A model generated the notes under the pieces. That model was given only the letters and a program-made list of their open reading frames with translations, was not told the origin of the DNA and ran no database searches. A program made the position numbers and the translations under genes. Below, piece after piece: positions 18,306 through 26,509 of a stretch of 64,000 bases of DNA (positions are counted from its first letter, which is position 1; every line of letters begins with the position of its first letter). The DNA is taken from contig CP050293.1 in the NCBI GenBank assembly GCA_014189435.1, positions 4,469,001 through 4,533,000 of the forward strand, given 5' to 3'. The DNA comes from Mesorhizobium loti. Lineage in GTDB: Bacteria > Pseudomonadota > Alphaproteobacteria > Rhizobiales > Rhizobiaceae.

Positions 18306-19355
18306 CTACGCGGTCTCGATGATCTTCACTGCGGGCTGTGGCAGCCCGAGCCGGTTGAAGGCAGAAAAAGAGCGTCGGATCAAATCGGCATCCAGTCCGT
18401 CAACAATGAAAACGATGCGGGAACGGCGATCATCCGATGGCCATCCCGTCATGTGAACAGGGGTATGGACGAGATGCTGGACGCCGTGAATGGCGACGGG
18501 GTTGTCCTCTCCCTCGATATTGAGGATGCCCTTGACCCGCAGGACCTTGTCGCCGTGCCGATTGAGCAGCATGGTCAACCACAGTCCGAAGGCGGTCCAG
18601 TCGATACGAGCGTCGATGGTCATGACGAAGGAATGCACCGGCTTTTGATGGGCGCTGCCCGCTTCGCCGATGACGGACACCGGCTCCTCGCAATAAAAGC
18701 CGCCCTTTGAAGGCGCGCCCTCACCCGAACCCGATGCTGCGTTTAGCAGACGATCGACATCGAAGTGATCGCCTTGCGCGTCGACAAAGGGGGCATCCGG
18801 ATTGATCCGGCGCACGCGCTGCATCAGCCGGGCGATCGCCGGCTCATCGGTCAGATCGGTCTTGGTCAACACGATCGCATCGGCGATTGCCGCTTGCCGC
18901 ACCGATTCGCCATGGGTTTCGAGCTGGACCAGGCCATTCACCGCATCGAGGGTGGTGATCACATTTGCCGCCTTGAAATGATGGCGCAGCACAGGATCGG
19001 ATTTGAGAGTGGACAGAACCGGGAACGGATCGGCAAGCCCGGTGCTTTCCATGATCAGCCGCCGGAAGGGCGGGACGATGCCGCGTTCGCGCTTTGACTG
19101 CAGGTCGCGCATCGCCTGCGCCAGTTCGCCCCGGATGGTGCAGCACACGCAGCCCGATTGCAGCAGCACCATGGTGTCATCGATCCGCTCCAGCAGATGA
19201 TGGTCGAGGCCGACTTCACCGAACTCGTTGATCAGCACCGCCGTATCGGAGAGCGCCGGATCTTGCAGCAGACGGCGCAGAAGCGTGGTCTTGCCGGAGC
19301 CCAGAAATCCGGTCAGCAGGTTGACCGGCGTGAAGTCGGGGAAAGCATCAGGCAT
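18306..19355 (-). CDS. COG0523 (CobW/P47K-type) GTP-dependent metallochaperone
   Basis: A 349-residue G3E GTPase. The P-loop is GFLGSGKT (16-23), the metal-binding motif GCVCC has Cys69, Cys71 and Cys72, and the guanine-specificity motif is TKTD. A C-terminal CobW domain of usual length follows. COG0523 proteins deliver zinc, cobalt or iron to client enzymes, such as the activator P47K for nitrile hydratase. Here the likely clients are the metallohydrolases of the same operon, the cyclase-family enzyme and the PuuE-like deacetylase; that link is inferred from position. The ATG overlaps the stop of the small CxxC gene by eight bases (ATGCCTGA). Confidence 0.9.
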   Translation of the reverse strand: MPDAFPDFTPVNLLTGFLGSGKTTLLRRLLQDPALSDTAVLINEFGEVGLDHHLLERIDDTMVLLQSGCVCCTIRGELAQAMRDLQSKRERGIVPPFRRLIMESTGLADPFPVLSTLKSDPVLRHHFKAANVITTLDAVNGLVQLETHGESVRQAAIADAIVLTKTDLTDEPAIARLMQRVRRINPDAPFVDAQGDHFDVDRLLNAASGSGEGAPSKGGFYCEEPVSVIGEAGSAHQKPVHSFVMTIDARIDWTAFGLWLTMLLNRHGDKVLRVKGILNIEGEDNPVAIHGVQHLVHTPVHMTGWPSDDRRSRIVFIVDGLDADLIRRSFSAFNRLGLPQPAVKIIETA

Positions 19356-19680
19356 CGCCGCCGCCCTCCAGTCTCTCGATCAGCGAATGGGACAGCGGAT
19401 CGCAGACGCGGCCGGAGATCTTTTCCGCCAGCGGCCACAGATGTCCAAGATCCTCGACCATCTCCGTCTTGCCCGTGCGGGTCGACAGAAGGAACGAACT
19501 GCCCTGCCAGTCCGACAGGGACATGCCGAACTCGGTGAGAATACGGCCGGCGATACGGACGCGCTTCGCCCGCTCCCGGCGGCGGTCGACACGCTCGGTG
19601 TTGCGTGTAAACACGCCCGGACGCGCCACCGCATCGGCCCAGTGCTCATTGCTTCCCAGAATTCCGCACAGCGAACACAT
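19348..19680 (-). CDS. Small CxxC protein coupled to the COG0523 chaperone
   Basis: A 110-residue protein that starts MCSLCG, so Cys2 and Cys5 form a CxxC pair at the extreme N-terminus. A basic helix (RRERAKRVRIAGRIL) follows, then SDWQGSSFLLSTRTGKTEMVEDLGHLWP. No characterised domain is recognised. Its stop overlaps the CobW start by eight bases, and a GAGGT site precedes its ATG. Tight coupling to a metallochaperone and the terminal CxxC suggest it binds metal or helps load it, but this is inference. It does not look like a shadow frame: composition is balanced and the coupling is precise. Confidence 0.75.
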   Translation of the reverse strand: MCSLCGILGSNEHWADAVARPGVFTRNTERVDRRRERAKRVRIAGRILTEFGMSLSDWQGSSFLLSTRTGKTEMVEDLGHLWPLAEKISGRVCDPLSHSLIERLEGGGDA

Positions 19681-19722
19681 GACTACGACCTCATGACGGA
19701 CAAAGCGCCGGCATTATCGACC

Positions 19723-20604
19723 TTATTTCCGGCGCGGAAAGCGCTTGGCGAAATCATCGGCGATCTCGTTCATCGTAACGAATTTGACGCCGGGATGACT
19801 GCTGATATGGGCGTAGAGCCGTTCCAGCATCATCAGGACCTGTGGCCTGCCGGCGACATCGGGATGGATGGTGATCGGGAAGACCGCGTAGTCCATCTCG
19901 CGATAGACCCAGTCGAACTGAGCCTTCCACATGTCCTCGATATCGCGCGGGTTGACGAAGCCGTGACTGTTGGGTGACTTCTTGATGAACATCATCGGCG
20001 GCAGATCGTCCAGATACCAGGATGCCGGGATTTCGATCAGGTCCGTTTCGTGGCCGCGCTTCAGCGGCACCATCCAGTCGGCGGGCTTTTTGGAATAGTC
20101 GATCTTAGTCCAGCTGTCGCCGACACGCACGTAGTACGGTGTGAAATCATTGTGCATCAGCGAGTGGTCGTACTTGATGCCGCGTTCCAGCAGCAATTCG
20201 TTGGTGACTGTCGAAAACTCCCACCATGGCGCGACATAGCCGGTCGGGCGCTTGCCGGACAGTTTCGTCACCAGTTCGATGCACTTGTCGAGGACCTCGA
20301 TCTCCTGTTCGCGTGTCATCGCGATCGGGTTTTCGTGGGTGTAGCCGTGAATACCGATTTCATGGCCTGCGTCCGCCACGGCCTGCATCTGCTCCGGGAA
20401 CGTCTCGATGGAGTGACCGGGAATGAACCATGTGGTCTTGATGCCGAACCGTTCGAACAATTTCAGAAGGCGCATGCTGCCGACTTCACCGGCAAACAGA
20501 CCGCGCGAAATATCGTCCGGTGAATCCTCGCCGCCATAAGACCCGAGCCACCCGGCCACGGCATCGACATCGACGCCAAAGCTGCACAGAATTTCCTTTG
20601 CCAT
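19723..20604 (-). CDS. Polysaccharide deacetylase-fold hydrolase (PuuE / cyclic imide hydrolase-like)
   Basis: A 293-residue NodB-fold hydrolase. Metal ligands are visible: Asp12/Asp14 in FGVDVDAV and His86/His90 in HGYTHENP. The overall pattern ([32 protein letters not shown]) is that of the PuuE allantoinase / cyclic imide hydrolase / HpPgdA branch rather than chitin deacetylases. The start at 20604 has AAGGAGAA nine bases upstream; a longer frame to 20817 overlaps the ABC gene. With the cyclase-family enzyme and amidase it gives three successive C-N bond hydrolases in one operon, which points to cyclic imide, ureide or similar catabolism. Confidence 0.88.
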   Translation of the reverse strand: MAKEILCSFGVDVDAVAGWLGSYGGEDSPDDISRGLFAGEVGSMRLLKLFERFGIKTTWFIPGHSIETFPEQMQAVADAGHEIGIHGYTHENPIAMTREQEIEVLDKCIELVTKLSGKRPTGYVAPWWEFSTVTNELLLERGIKYDHSLMHNDFTPYYVRVGDSWTKIDYSKKPADWMVPLKRGHETDLIEIPASWYLDDLPPMMFIKKSPNSHGFVNPRDIEDMWKAQFDWVYREMDYAVFPITIHPDVAGRPQVLMMLERLYAHISSHPGVKFVTMNEIADDFAKRFPRRK

Positions 20605-20653
20605 GTCATTTTCTCCTTGGGGTTTTCCGGTCCATTTTATGGGCTCGATGGTT

Positions 20654-21763
20654 TCAGTTCGCCGGGATGACCGTTGCCTGGCCAGGGTTCCAGGCAAGCA
20701 GGATAGGCGATCCCACGGGAAAGACGCCCGGCGGATATTTGTCGATATGCGCCTCGAGCGCGATCTCCCGCCCATCCGGCAACTCGACCGAAAGGTGGGA
20801 AATGTGGCCCACGACATCGAAGCGGCGGATCTTGGCGTCTATGACATTGCCGCCGGACTGCCTGGAGATCGCCGCGCGCGTGGCGCTGCTCAGCGTATGA
20901 ACCTGCATGGCTTCGGCCGGAATGACGACATTGACGTCGGCACCGGCGTTCATGTCGCCATTGGCGCCGCCGGCAAGCGTTCCAAGCGGCGTGTCGACGA
21001 TGATACGCCCGTCTTCAATGCCCTTGACCGCGCCAGTGAAGATCGTGTTGCGGCCGATAAACCGGGCAACAAACGGGGTGTTGGGGCGTGTATAAAGCTG
21101 ATGGGGCGGGCTGATCTGTTCGACCCGGCCCTGGTTCATCACCACGACGCGATCGGAGAGCGCCAATGCTTCCGACTGCGCATGCGTCACGAACACGAAG
21201 GTGATGCCAAGCGTCCTTTGCAGCAGCTTCAATTCGTTCTGGATGGCTTTGCGCAGATTGGCATCGAGCGCGCCCAGCGGTTCGTCCAGAAGGAGAATAT
21301 CCGGCTCGACCACCAGGCCGCGGGCAAGTGCGATGCGCTGGCGCTGGCCCCCGGAAAGCCTGTCGGGTTTTTTCTCGGCCACATCGTCCAGACCAAGCGT
21401 CGAAAGCATGCGATCGACCTTGGCGTCACGCTCGGCCTTCGCCATCCCCTTGACCTCGAGGCCATAGCCGACATTGCGGCGGACCGTCATGTGCGGAAAC
21501 AGGGCGTAGTTCTGAAAGATCATCGATGTCGGGCGGTCAGCGGGTCGCATATCGTTGATGCGAACGCCCTTGACCATCATGTTGCCGGAGGAAATGCTTT
21601 CGAACCCGGCGATCATTCGCAGGGTCGTTGTCTTGCCGCAGCCCGACGGGCCGAGGAATGCGATGAACTCGCCCTTGCTGACGGACAGGTTGAAGTCGAT
21701 CACGGCTGGCGTGCCGTTGTCGTAAACCTTGCCGATCTTGTACAGTTCGAGATCGTAAATCAT
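20654..21763 (-). CDS. ABC importer ATP-binding protein, spermidine/putrescine type (first)
   Basis: A 369-residue PotA/UgpC-type ATPase. Walker A is GPSGCGKT (38-45), followed by [11 protein letters not shown] (Q-loop), [15 protein letters not shown] (signature), [11 protein letters not shown] (Walker B and D-loop) and [11 protein letters not shown] (H-loop). A TOBE regulatory domain makes up the C-terminal third. I start at the ATG at 21763; codons upstream add nothing like the family. It lies downstream of the Tat-exported binding protein gene. It is one of two ATPases of the same family in this operon; the other is at 26510-27586. Confidence 0.92.
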   Translation of the reverse strand: MIYDLELYKIGKVYDNGTPAVIDFNLSVSKGEFIAFLGPSGCGKTTTLRMIAGFESISSGNMMVKGVRINDMRPADRPTSMIFQNYALFPHMTVRRNVGYGLEVKGMAKAERDAKVDRMLSTLGLDDVAEKKPDRLSGGQRQRIALARGLVVEPDILLLDEPLGALDANLRKAIQNELKLLQRTLGITFVFVTHAQSEALALSDRVVVMNQGRVEQISPPHQLYTRPNTPFVARFIGRNTIFTGAVKGIEDGRIIVDTPLGTLAGGANGDMNAGADVNVVIPAEAMQVHTLSSATRAAISRQSGGNVIDAKIRRFDVVGHISHLSVELPDGREIALEAHIDKYPPGVFPVGSPILLAWNPGQATVIPAN

Positions 21764-21827
21764 CGCACTCACTTCGCAAAAGGGTATGGGGCGGGCAAGC
21801 AAGGCTGATCGCCCGCCCCGTCAGACA

Positions 21828-23063
21828 TCAGGCGCTCAAGAATTCATCCCACTTCTGCACCAGGTGATCATATTCTTCCGGCCATTGGTGCCAGTAGGCG
21901 ACGTTGGCGGCGCGTGTTTCGAGTGAACCGCCATCACGCAGATCGCCTTCCTTGATGCCGCGCTCTTCAGCGCCGATCCAGGGCTTGCCTTCATACCAGA
22001 AGGCATATTTTTCAGGCGACATGACCTCCTTGATGTTGGTCGTCGGCGAATAGTAGCCCTGCTCGGAAACAGTGATGCCCGGTTTGCCCGACAGCCAGTA
22101 ATCGGCGTAGGCTTCGACGGCGGCCTTGTTGGGCGTGCCCTTCAGCATGGTGTTGCCGATCGACCAGCCGCGATAGCCTTCCTTGGGGATGGCGTATTTA
22201 CATGCTTTGCCTTGAGCCTTGACGGCCATGACGGCCGGCTGCCAGGCGTCGCACACGACGATTTCACCGGAGGCGAGGAAGTTGACCAGTTCACCGAAAT
22301 CGCCCCATAGGGCACGGAACTGGCCGTCCTTCTTCTTGGAAATCAGGAATTTCGCGGCTTCGTCGATCTCGGCTGCCGATGCATTGCCCGGGTTCTTCAC
22401 ATCCGAGAGGCCAAGCGTGTTCATCGCCATCACGGCTTGGCCGAAAGCGGTCAACGGGTCGGTGTTGAGGCCGGACTTGCCCTTCCACTTGGAATCGAAA
22501 ATCGCCGTCCAGCTGTTTGCTTCTTCTTCGGAAACGATCTCCGGATTGTAGCCAACGGAATCGAAGTTGAAGACCGAAGGCACCATCCACAACGCCGTCT
22601 GTGTTTCGTCCGTCCAGATCTGGCCGACGATCTGCGCCGAGGCAGGCCACTTCGGATCGGGCTTCTTGAAGATGTCGCGGATGTTCGACCAGTTCTTCAG
22701 CGCCGAGGTCGCGATCGGATCGGCATTGTCGGTCATGACGACGGATGGCAGGCGCTCGCCAATGGTTTCCCACACGTCATAGTCCTTGGAACCGGACAGG
22801 ATCTTGGTCTGCGCATCCGGAAAGGTTGCCGCCGTGCCCGAGGTCGTGCCGACGCCGCTTGCCGTCTTGAAGTCGGCCAGGATGCGTTCCTGAACGGTCA
22901 CCGAAAGGCCGATGGTGCGCAGTTGCTCGGATGTAAGCGCGGTGCTTTGCGCGTAAGCGGCGCTGGAAGACAGGAAATGCGTGCCGCCTCCCATCGCAAG
23001 CGCCATGGCGCCCGCGGAACGCTTCAACAGTGAACGACGATTGATTTCTGACGAAACTGACAT
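21828..23063 (-). CDS. Tat-exported periplasmic binding protein, spermidine/putrescine type
   Basis: A 411-residue binding protein with a twin-arginine signal: INRRSLLKRSAGAMALAMGG, with Arg9 and Arg10, then a likely cleavage after AAYAQ. Tat export is usual for this family in rhizobia. The mature part is a type 2 periplasmic-binding fold (DYDVWETIGERLP, IWTDETQTALWMVPSVFNFDSVGYN). The start at 23063 places the RR motif correctly; an upstream extension to 23210 would bury it. It should feed the two permeases at 24716-26463 and is paralogous to the signal-less protein at 17080-18300. The 118-base gap upstream holds a degenerate repeat and may carry a separate promoter. Confidence 0.92.
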   Translation of the reverse strand: MSVSSEINRRSLLKRSAGAMALAMGGGTHFLSSSAAYAQSTALTSEQLRTIGLSVTVQERILADFKTASGVGTTSGTAATFPDAQTKILSGSKDYDVWETIGERLPSVVMTDNADPIATSALKNWSNIRDIFKKPDPKWPASAQIVGQIWTDETQTALWMVPSVFNFDSVGYNPEIVSEEEANSWTAIFDSKWKGKSGLNTDPLTAFGQAVMAMNTLGLSDVKNPGNASAAEIDEAAKFLISKKKDGQFRALWGDFGELVNFLASGEIVVCDAWQPAVMAVKAQGKACKYAIPKEGYRGWSIGNTMLKGTPNKAAVEAYADYWLSGKPGITVSEQGYYSPTTNIKEVMSPEKYAFWYEGKPWIGAEERGIKEGDLRDGGSLETRAANVAYWHQWPEEYDHLVQKWDEFLSA

Positions 23064-23115
23064 TGCTTTGTCTCCAGTTGTTCTTGTGGTCCCCGGAGCA
23101 TCCCCTTGTGGACAC

Positions 23116-23184
23116 CCTAATTCATTGTTCTGGCGTAATAATTCCGAAAACCCTCTCGGGATTTTCGGAGGAAGTCGTGTGCTA
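23116..23184. repeat. Degenerate copy of the dispersed palindromic repeat
   Basis: This stretch resembles the units at 13251 and 14480: TAATTCATTGTTCTGGCG, then ATTCCGAAAACCCTCTCGGG and the complementary ATTTTCGGAGG, ending GTGCTAG. The hairpin CCGAAAACCCTC/GGGATTTTCGG is imperfect. Its terminal CTAG provides the TAG stop of the SDR gene to the right. Confidence 0.5.
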
Positions 23185-23955
23185 GTACCGGCCCACAAGG
23201 AGGCCTCCATCCACGACCAGCGTCTGACCGGTCATGTATCTGGCGCCGCGTGATGCGAGGAATGTGATCACGTCGGCGATTTCTTCGGGCTCGCCGATGC
23301 GCCCCATTGGAATGAAGACGCCCGCGGCTTCGGCGCCCGCCGCCCCCAGCGAATTTTCCTCCGACAGAAGCTGGGCGGTGCGGATATAGCCAGGCGCCAT
23401 GCCGTTGACGCGGATGCCGTCACGGGCGAGTTCCACGGCAAGGCCGCGCACCAGGCCGACGACGCCAGCCTTGGCGGCGGAATAGTGCACATGTTCGTCC
23501 CAGCCATAGGACGTCCCCATGATCGAGGAGAGCGCGACGATGGCGCCGGATTTGCGCGCCTTCATTCCGGGAACCGCGGCACGCGCAACGCGGAAAATGC
23601 CCTTCAGATCGATATCGAACGTCAGGTCCCACTTGTCGTCGTCTAGCGTCTCGAGCGGCGCCTTGTGGGCGATGCCGGCATTGGCAACGATCACATCGAT
23701 CCGGCCCAAACGCGCCTCCACGTCGGCGACCAGCGCATCGACAGCGGACGTCGAGCGCACGTCCAGAAAATGGAACTCAGCTGCTCCGCCAGCCATCCGG
23801 ATGGCCTCGACCGTGTCGTTGCCCTCGCGCTCCAGCACATCGGTGACGACGACATGGTCGCCGAGCGCTGCGAAGGCCTTGGCCGTCGCATGGCCGATGC
23901 CGATGCCGGCACCGGTGATGAGAACGACACGGGAAGAAAGCGGCGTGTCAGTCAT
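23182..23955 (-). CDS. Short-chain dehydrogenase/reductase
   Basis: A 257-residue classical SDR. The cofactor motif TGAGIGIG is near residue 14, NAGIAH near 90, the catalytic serine is in ALSSIMG, and the YxxxK motif is HYSAAKAG. I chose the ATG at 23955 because GAGGA lies ten bases upstream; GTG at 23976, which overlaps the previous stop, is a second candidate. The enzyme oxidises or reduces a secondary alcohol or ketone with NAD(P). It follows another SDR gene, so two redox steps may belong to the pathway. Its TAG stop lies in a degenerate repeat. Confidence 0.88.
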   Translation of the reverse strand: MTDTPLSSRVVLITGAGIGIGHATAKAFAALGDHVVVTDVLEREGNDTVEAIRMAGGAAEFHFLDVRSTSAVDALVADVEARLGRIDVIVANAGIAHKAPLETLDDDKWDLTFDIDLKGIFRVARAAVPGMKARKSGAIVALSSIMGTSYGWDEHVHYSAAKAGVVGLVRGLAVELARDGIRVNGMAPGYIRTAQLLSEENSLGAAGAEAAGVFIPMGRIGEPEEIADVITFLASRGARYMTGQTLVVDGGLLVGRY

Positions 23956-23972
23956 GATCGTCATTTCCTCGC

Positions 23973-24719
23973 TCACAGCATCACATCGCCGGAATTAGGA
24001 CCGAGCGTCTGTCCGACAAACAGGCTGGCCTGCGGCGAAGCGAGAAAGGCGACGGTTGCCGCCACTTCCTCAGGCTCGCCGAAACGGCCAAGCGGCAGCT
24101 CGGATGCCTTGCGGGTGCGCCATTCCTGCGACAGTTCCCGAACAAGCGGTGTGTTGATAGGCCCAGGCGCAACCGCATTGACGCGCACGCCGCGGCTCGA
24201 CACCTCTCGGGCCAGCGACTTGGTCATGCCGATGATCGCCGATTTGGCGGCCGCGTAATGCGAAAGCTCGACGCCGCCGATCTGGCCAAGCTGCGACGCG
24301 ACATTGATGACGGCGCCCTTGCCAGCCCTCAGCATCGCCGGCAGAACCATCTTCGTCATCAGGAAGGTTCCGCGCACATGAACCGCAAACATCCGGTCGA
24401 AATCCTCTATCTCGAGATTTTCAAACAGCGACTGATGCACGATGCCGGCATTGTTGATCAGTAGATCCGTGTCGCCGAAGGCCGCGACGGCCGCCGCATG
24501 GATGGCCTTTGCGTCCTCTTGGGACGAGACATCGCCGGCGGCCGCGGCTGCTTTTGCGCCAGAGGCGGCAATTTCCGCGACCACGGCCTGCGCGCGTTCG
24601 AGATTGAAGTCGTTCACCAGGACGGCATAACCATCGGCGGCGAGCCGAACGGCTATCGCCCTGCCTATCCCGGAACCGGCGCCGGTTACGATTGCGCTCG
24701 CTGTTTCGCCGGGCATCAT
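23973..24719 (-). CDS. Short-chain dehydrogenase/reductase
   Basis: A 248-residue classical SDR with TGAGSGIGRAIA near the N-terminus, NNAGIVHQ, the serine in NVASQLG and the YxxxK motif SHYAAAKSA. The ATG pair at 24719/24716 follows AGGAGG four to seven bases upstream and overlaps the stop of the permease gene by four bases, so translation is coupled to the importer. It shares only family-level likeness with the SDR just downstream. The substrate is unknown. Presence of dehydrogenases within an ABC importer operon suggests the imported compound is oxidised directly. Confidence 0.88.
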   Translation of the reverse strand: MMPGETASAIVTGAGSGIGRAIAVRLAADGYAVLVNDFNLERAQAVVAEIAASGAKAAAAAGDVSSQEDAKAIHAAAVAAFGDTDLLINNAGIVHQSLFENLEIEDFDRMFAVHVRGTFLMTKMVLPAMLRAGKGAVINVASQLGQIGGVELSHYAAAKSAIIGMTKSLAREVSSRGVRVNAVAPGPINTPLVRELSQEWRTRKASELPLGRFGEPEEVAATVAFLASPQASLFVGQTLGPNSGDVML

Positions 24720-25561
24720 GCCTCCTCCTGAATGGCGACCCGGCGGGCGCGGCGGATCGACAGCATCATCAGCGCCGCATAGGTCCCGAGCAGTGCGAAG
24801 GAAAACAGCGTCGTCAGCACGCCGAAGGCAAAGACGTTCGGATGGACCTCCACCGAGAACGTTCCGTAGATTGCAAGCGGCAGCGTCAGGTCACGGCCCG
24901 ATGCAAACAGGGTGCGCGAAAACTCATCGTAGGACAGCGTGAAGGCGAACAGCATCGCCGAGAGGACGCCAGGAAAAATCAGCGGAAACGTCACCTTGCG
25001 GAACGTTTTGACCGGCGACACGCCAAGCGACCACGAGGCCTCCTCGACGCTCTGGTCGAAGCGGTTGAGAATTGCCAGCATTACGAGGAACGCGAAGGGA
25101 TAGGTGTAGACGACATGAAGGACGAAGGTCGTTCCCCACCAGTGCCGGTCGATACCCAATGCATTGGCGATCAGCGCCATGCCAAGCCCGACAAGCACAC
25201 CGGGGACCATCATGCCGAGCACGATCAGATAGAAAGCAAAACCGGAGCCGGTGAATTTCTTGCGGAATGCCTGTGCCGAGGTAACCCCGAGAACGGTCGA
25301 GACGATCATCGTCATCACCGCCAGGATGAGCGAGCGGACGAGCGCCTCCTCAATCGGCAGCGGTGCGATGCGCGTCGGCGGCGTCATGCCGAAAAGATGC
25401 TTGTACCAGTAGATCGACCATTCGATGATCGGGAACTGCGGGCCGCCTTCCGGCCCCGTCTGGAAGGACAGGATGGCGAGAACCACCATCGGGCCATAGA
25501 GAAACACGAGAAACAGTGCCGTATAGATGCCAAGAGCCAGCTTTGTTCCGTTTGCCTGCAT
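24716..25561 (-). CDS. ABC importer permease, PotC-type
   Basis: A 281-residue inner-membrane permease with six predicted spans. The EAA loop that docks the ATPase is visible (VEEASWSLGVSPVKTFRKVTFP, near residue 185). The start at 25561 has AAGGAG ten bases upstream and lies two bases after the stop of the partner permease; an upstream extension overlaps that gene. It pairs with the PotB-type permease at 25564-26463 and with one or both of the ATPases encoded in the operon. Confidence 0.92.
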   Translation of the reverse strand: MQANGTKLALGIYTALFLVFLYGPMVVLAILSFQTGPEGGPQFPIIEWSIYWYKHLFGMTPPTRIAPLPIEEALVRSLILAVMTMIVSTVLGVTSAQAFRKKFTGSGFAFYLIVLGMMVPGVLVGLGMALIANALGIDRHWWGTTFVLHVVYTYPFAFLVMLAILNRFDQSVEEASWSLGVSPVKTFRKVTFPLIFPGVLSAMLFAFTLSYDEFSRTLFASGRDLTLPLAIYGTFSVEVHPNVFAFGVLTTLFSFALLGTYAALMMLSIRRARRVAIQEEA

Positions 25562-25563
25562 GA

Positions 25564-26463
25564 TCAGAGCTCCTTCCTGAGATCGACCACACGCAGCAGC
25601 GCAGCGACGACGATGCCCATCAGGATGGTCAGGATCACGCCCGCGACCGCGGCAAATGCCCATTTCAGCGATCCGACCTGCGTCACGATGATATTGCCCA
25701 GAAGATTGACCTTGCGGCCGGACAGGGCCGCCGACGTTGCGAATTCGCCGAGCACCATCACCGACACGAAGATCGCGCCGACCACGACGCCCGGCATCGA
25801 CAACGGCAGGATGATGGTGCGGAAAATCCGCCAGAAGCCGGCACCGAGATCCTGTGCGGCTTCAATGACGCTCTGGTCGATGCGGCCCATCATGAAGGCG
25901 ATCGGCCCGACCATGAACACGCAATAAATCTGCGTCATGCCAATGATGACGGATAGCTCGGAAAACAGCAGCACCTCTATCGGCCTGTTTATCAGGCCGA
26001 CGCCCTGAAGAATGAGATTGATCGCGCCCTCCTTGCCGAGCATGGGACGCCAGGCGAGAACGCGGATCAGAAACGATGTCCAGAACGGAATGACGCAGAG
26101 CACCAAGAGCACCGTCTGCAGGGTCTTGTTGCGCACGAACAGCCCGACAAAAAGAGCAGCCGGATATCCGACGATCAGGGTTGCCGCCAGGACGATGAGC
26201 CAGATGCGAATTGTCGTCCAAAGCGCGCTGAGATAGGTGTCGCTGGAGAAGAACGTCATCCAGCTCTTAGTCGTCAGCGTCGGCGTTATCGCAAATGTGG
26301 TCTGCGTCCAGAACGAGACGTAGACCATCATCAGGATCGGCACGACGAGAAAAAGAACCATCCAGATCACGCCAGGCGCGAGCAGCCAAAACGTCCTGTC
26401 GGGCATTTTCTTCGCGGACCGGTCGGCGGACGCGGCTTCAGCCGTGGCGGCAGTCATCGCCAT
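25564..26463 (-). CDS. ABC importer permease, PotB-type
   Basis: A 299-residue inner-membrane permease with six predicted spans starting at FWLLAPGVIWMVLFLVVP. The EAA loop is IEAAQDLGAGFWRIFRTIILP. A GGAG site lies nine bases before the ATG. It is the second gene of the long minus-strand operon, 46 bases after the ATPase at 26510-27586, and two bases before its partner permease. The cargo is expected to resemble the substrate of the amidase, cyclase and deacetylase-type enzymes encoded downstream. Confidence 0.92.
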   Translation of the reverse strand: MAMTAATAEAASADRSAKKMPDRTFWLLAPGVIWMVLFLVVPILMMVYVSFWTQTTFAITPTLTTKSWMTFFSSDTYLSALWTTIRIWLIVLAATLIVGYPAALFVGLFVRNKTLQTVLLVLCVIPFWTSFLIRVLAWRPMLGKEGAINLILQGVGLINRPIEVLLFSELSVIIGMTQIYCVFMVGPIAFMMGRIDQSVIEAAQDLGAGFWRIFRTIILPLSMPGVVVGAIFVSVMVLGEFATSAALSGRKVNLLGNIIVTQVGSLKWAFAAVAGVILTILMGIVVAALLRVVDLRKEL

Positions 26464-26509
26464 CGTTCAATTCTCCATTCCGCTGGCAAAAACAGAGCCC
26501 AAGCGCAAT

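Noticed and set aside
18306..19680. Nitrile hydratase activator operon
   Set aside because: The COG0523 protein and amidase fit, but no nitrile hydratase alpha or beta subunit gene is present.
19723..20604. NodB-like chitin oligosaccharide deacetylase (nodulation gene)
   Set aside because: The sequence follows the PuuE/cyclic imide hydrolase branch and the operon is catabolic; there are no other nod genes in the window.
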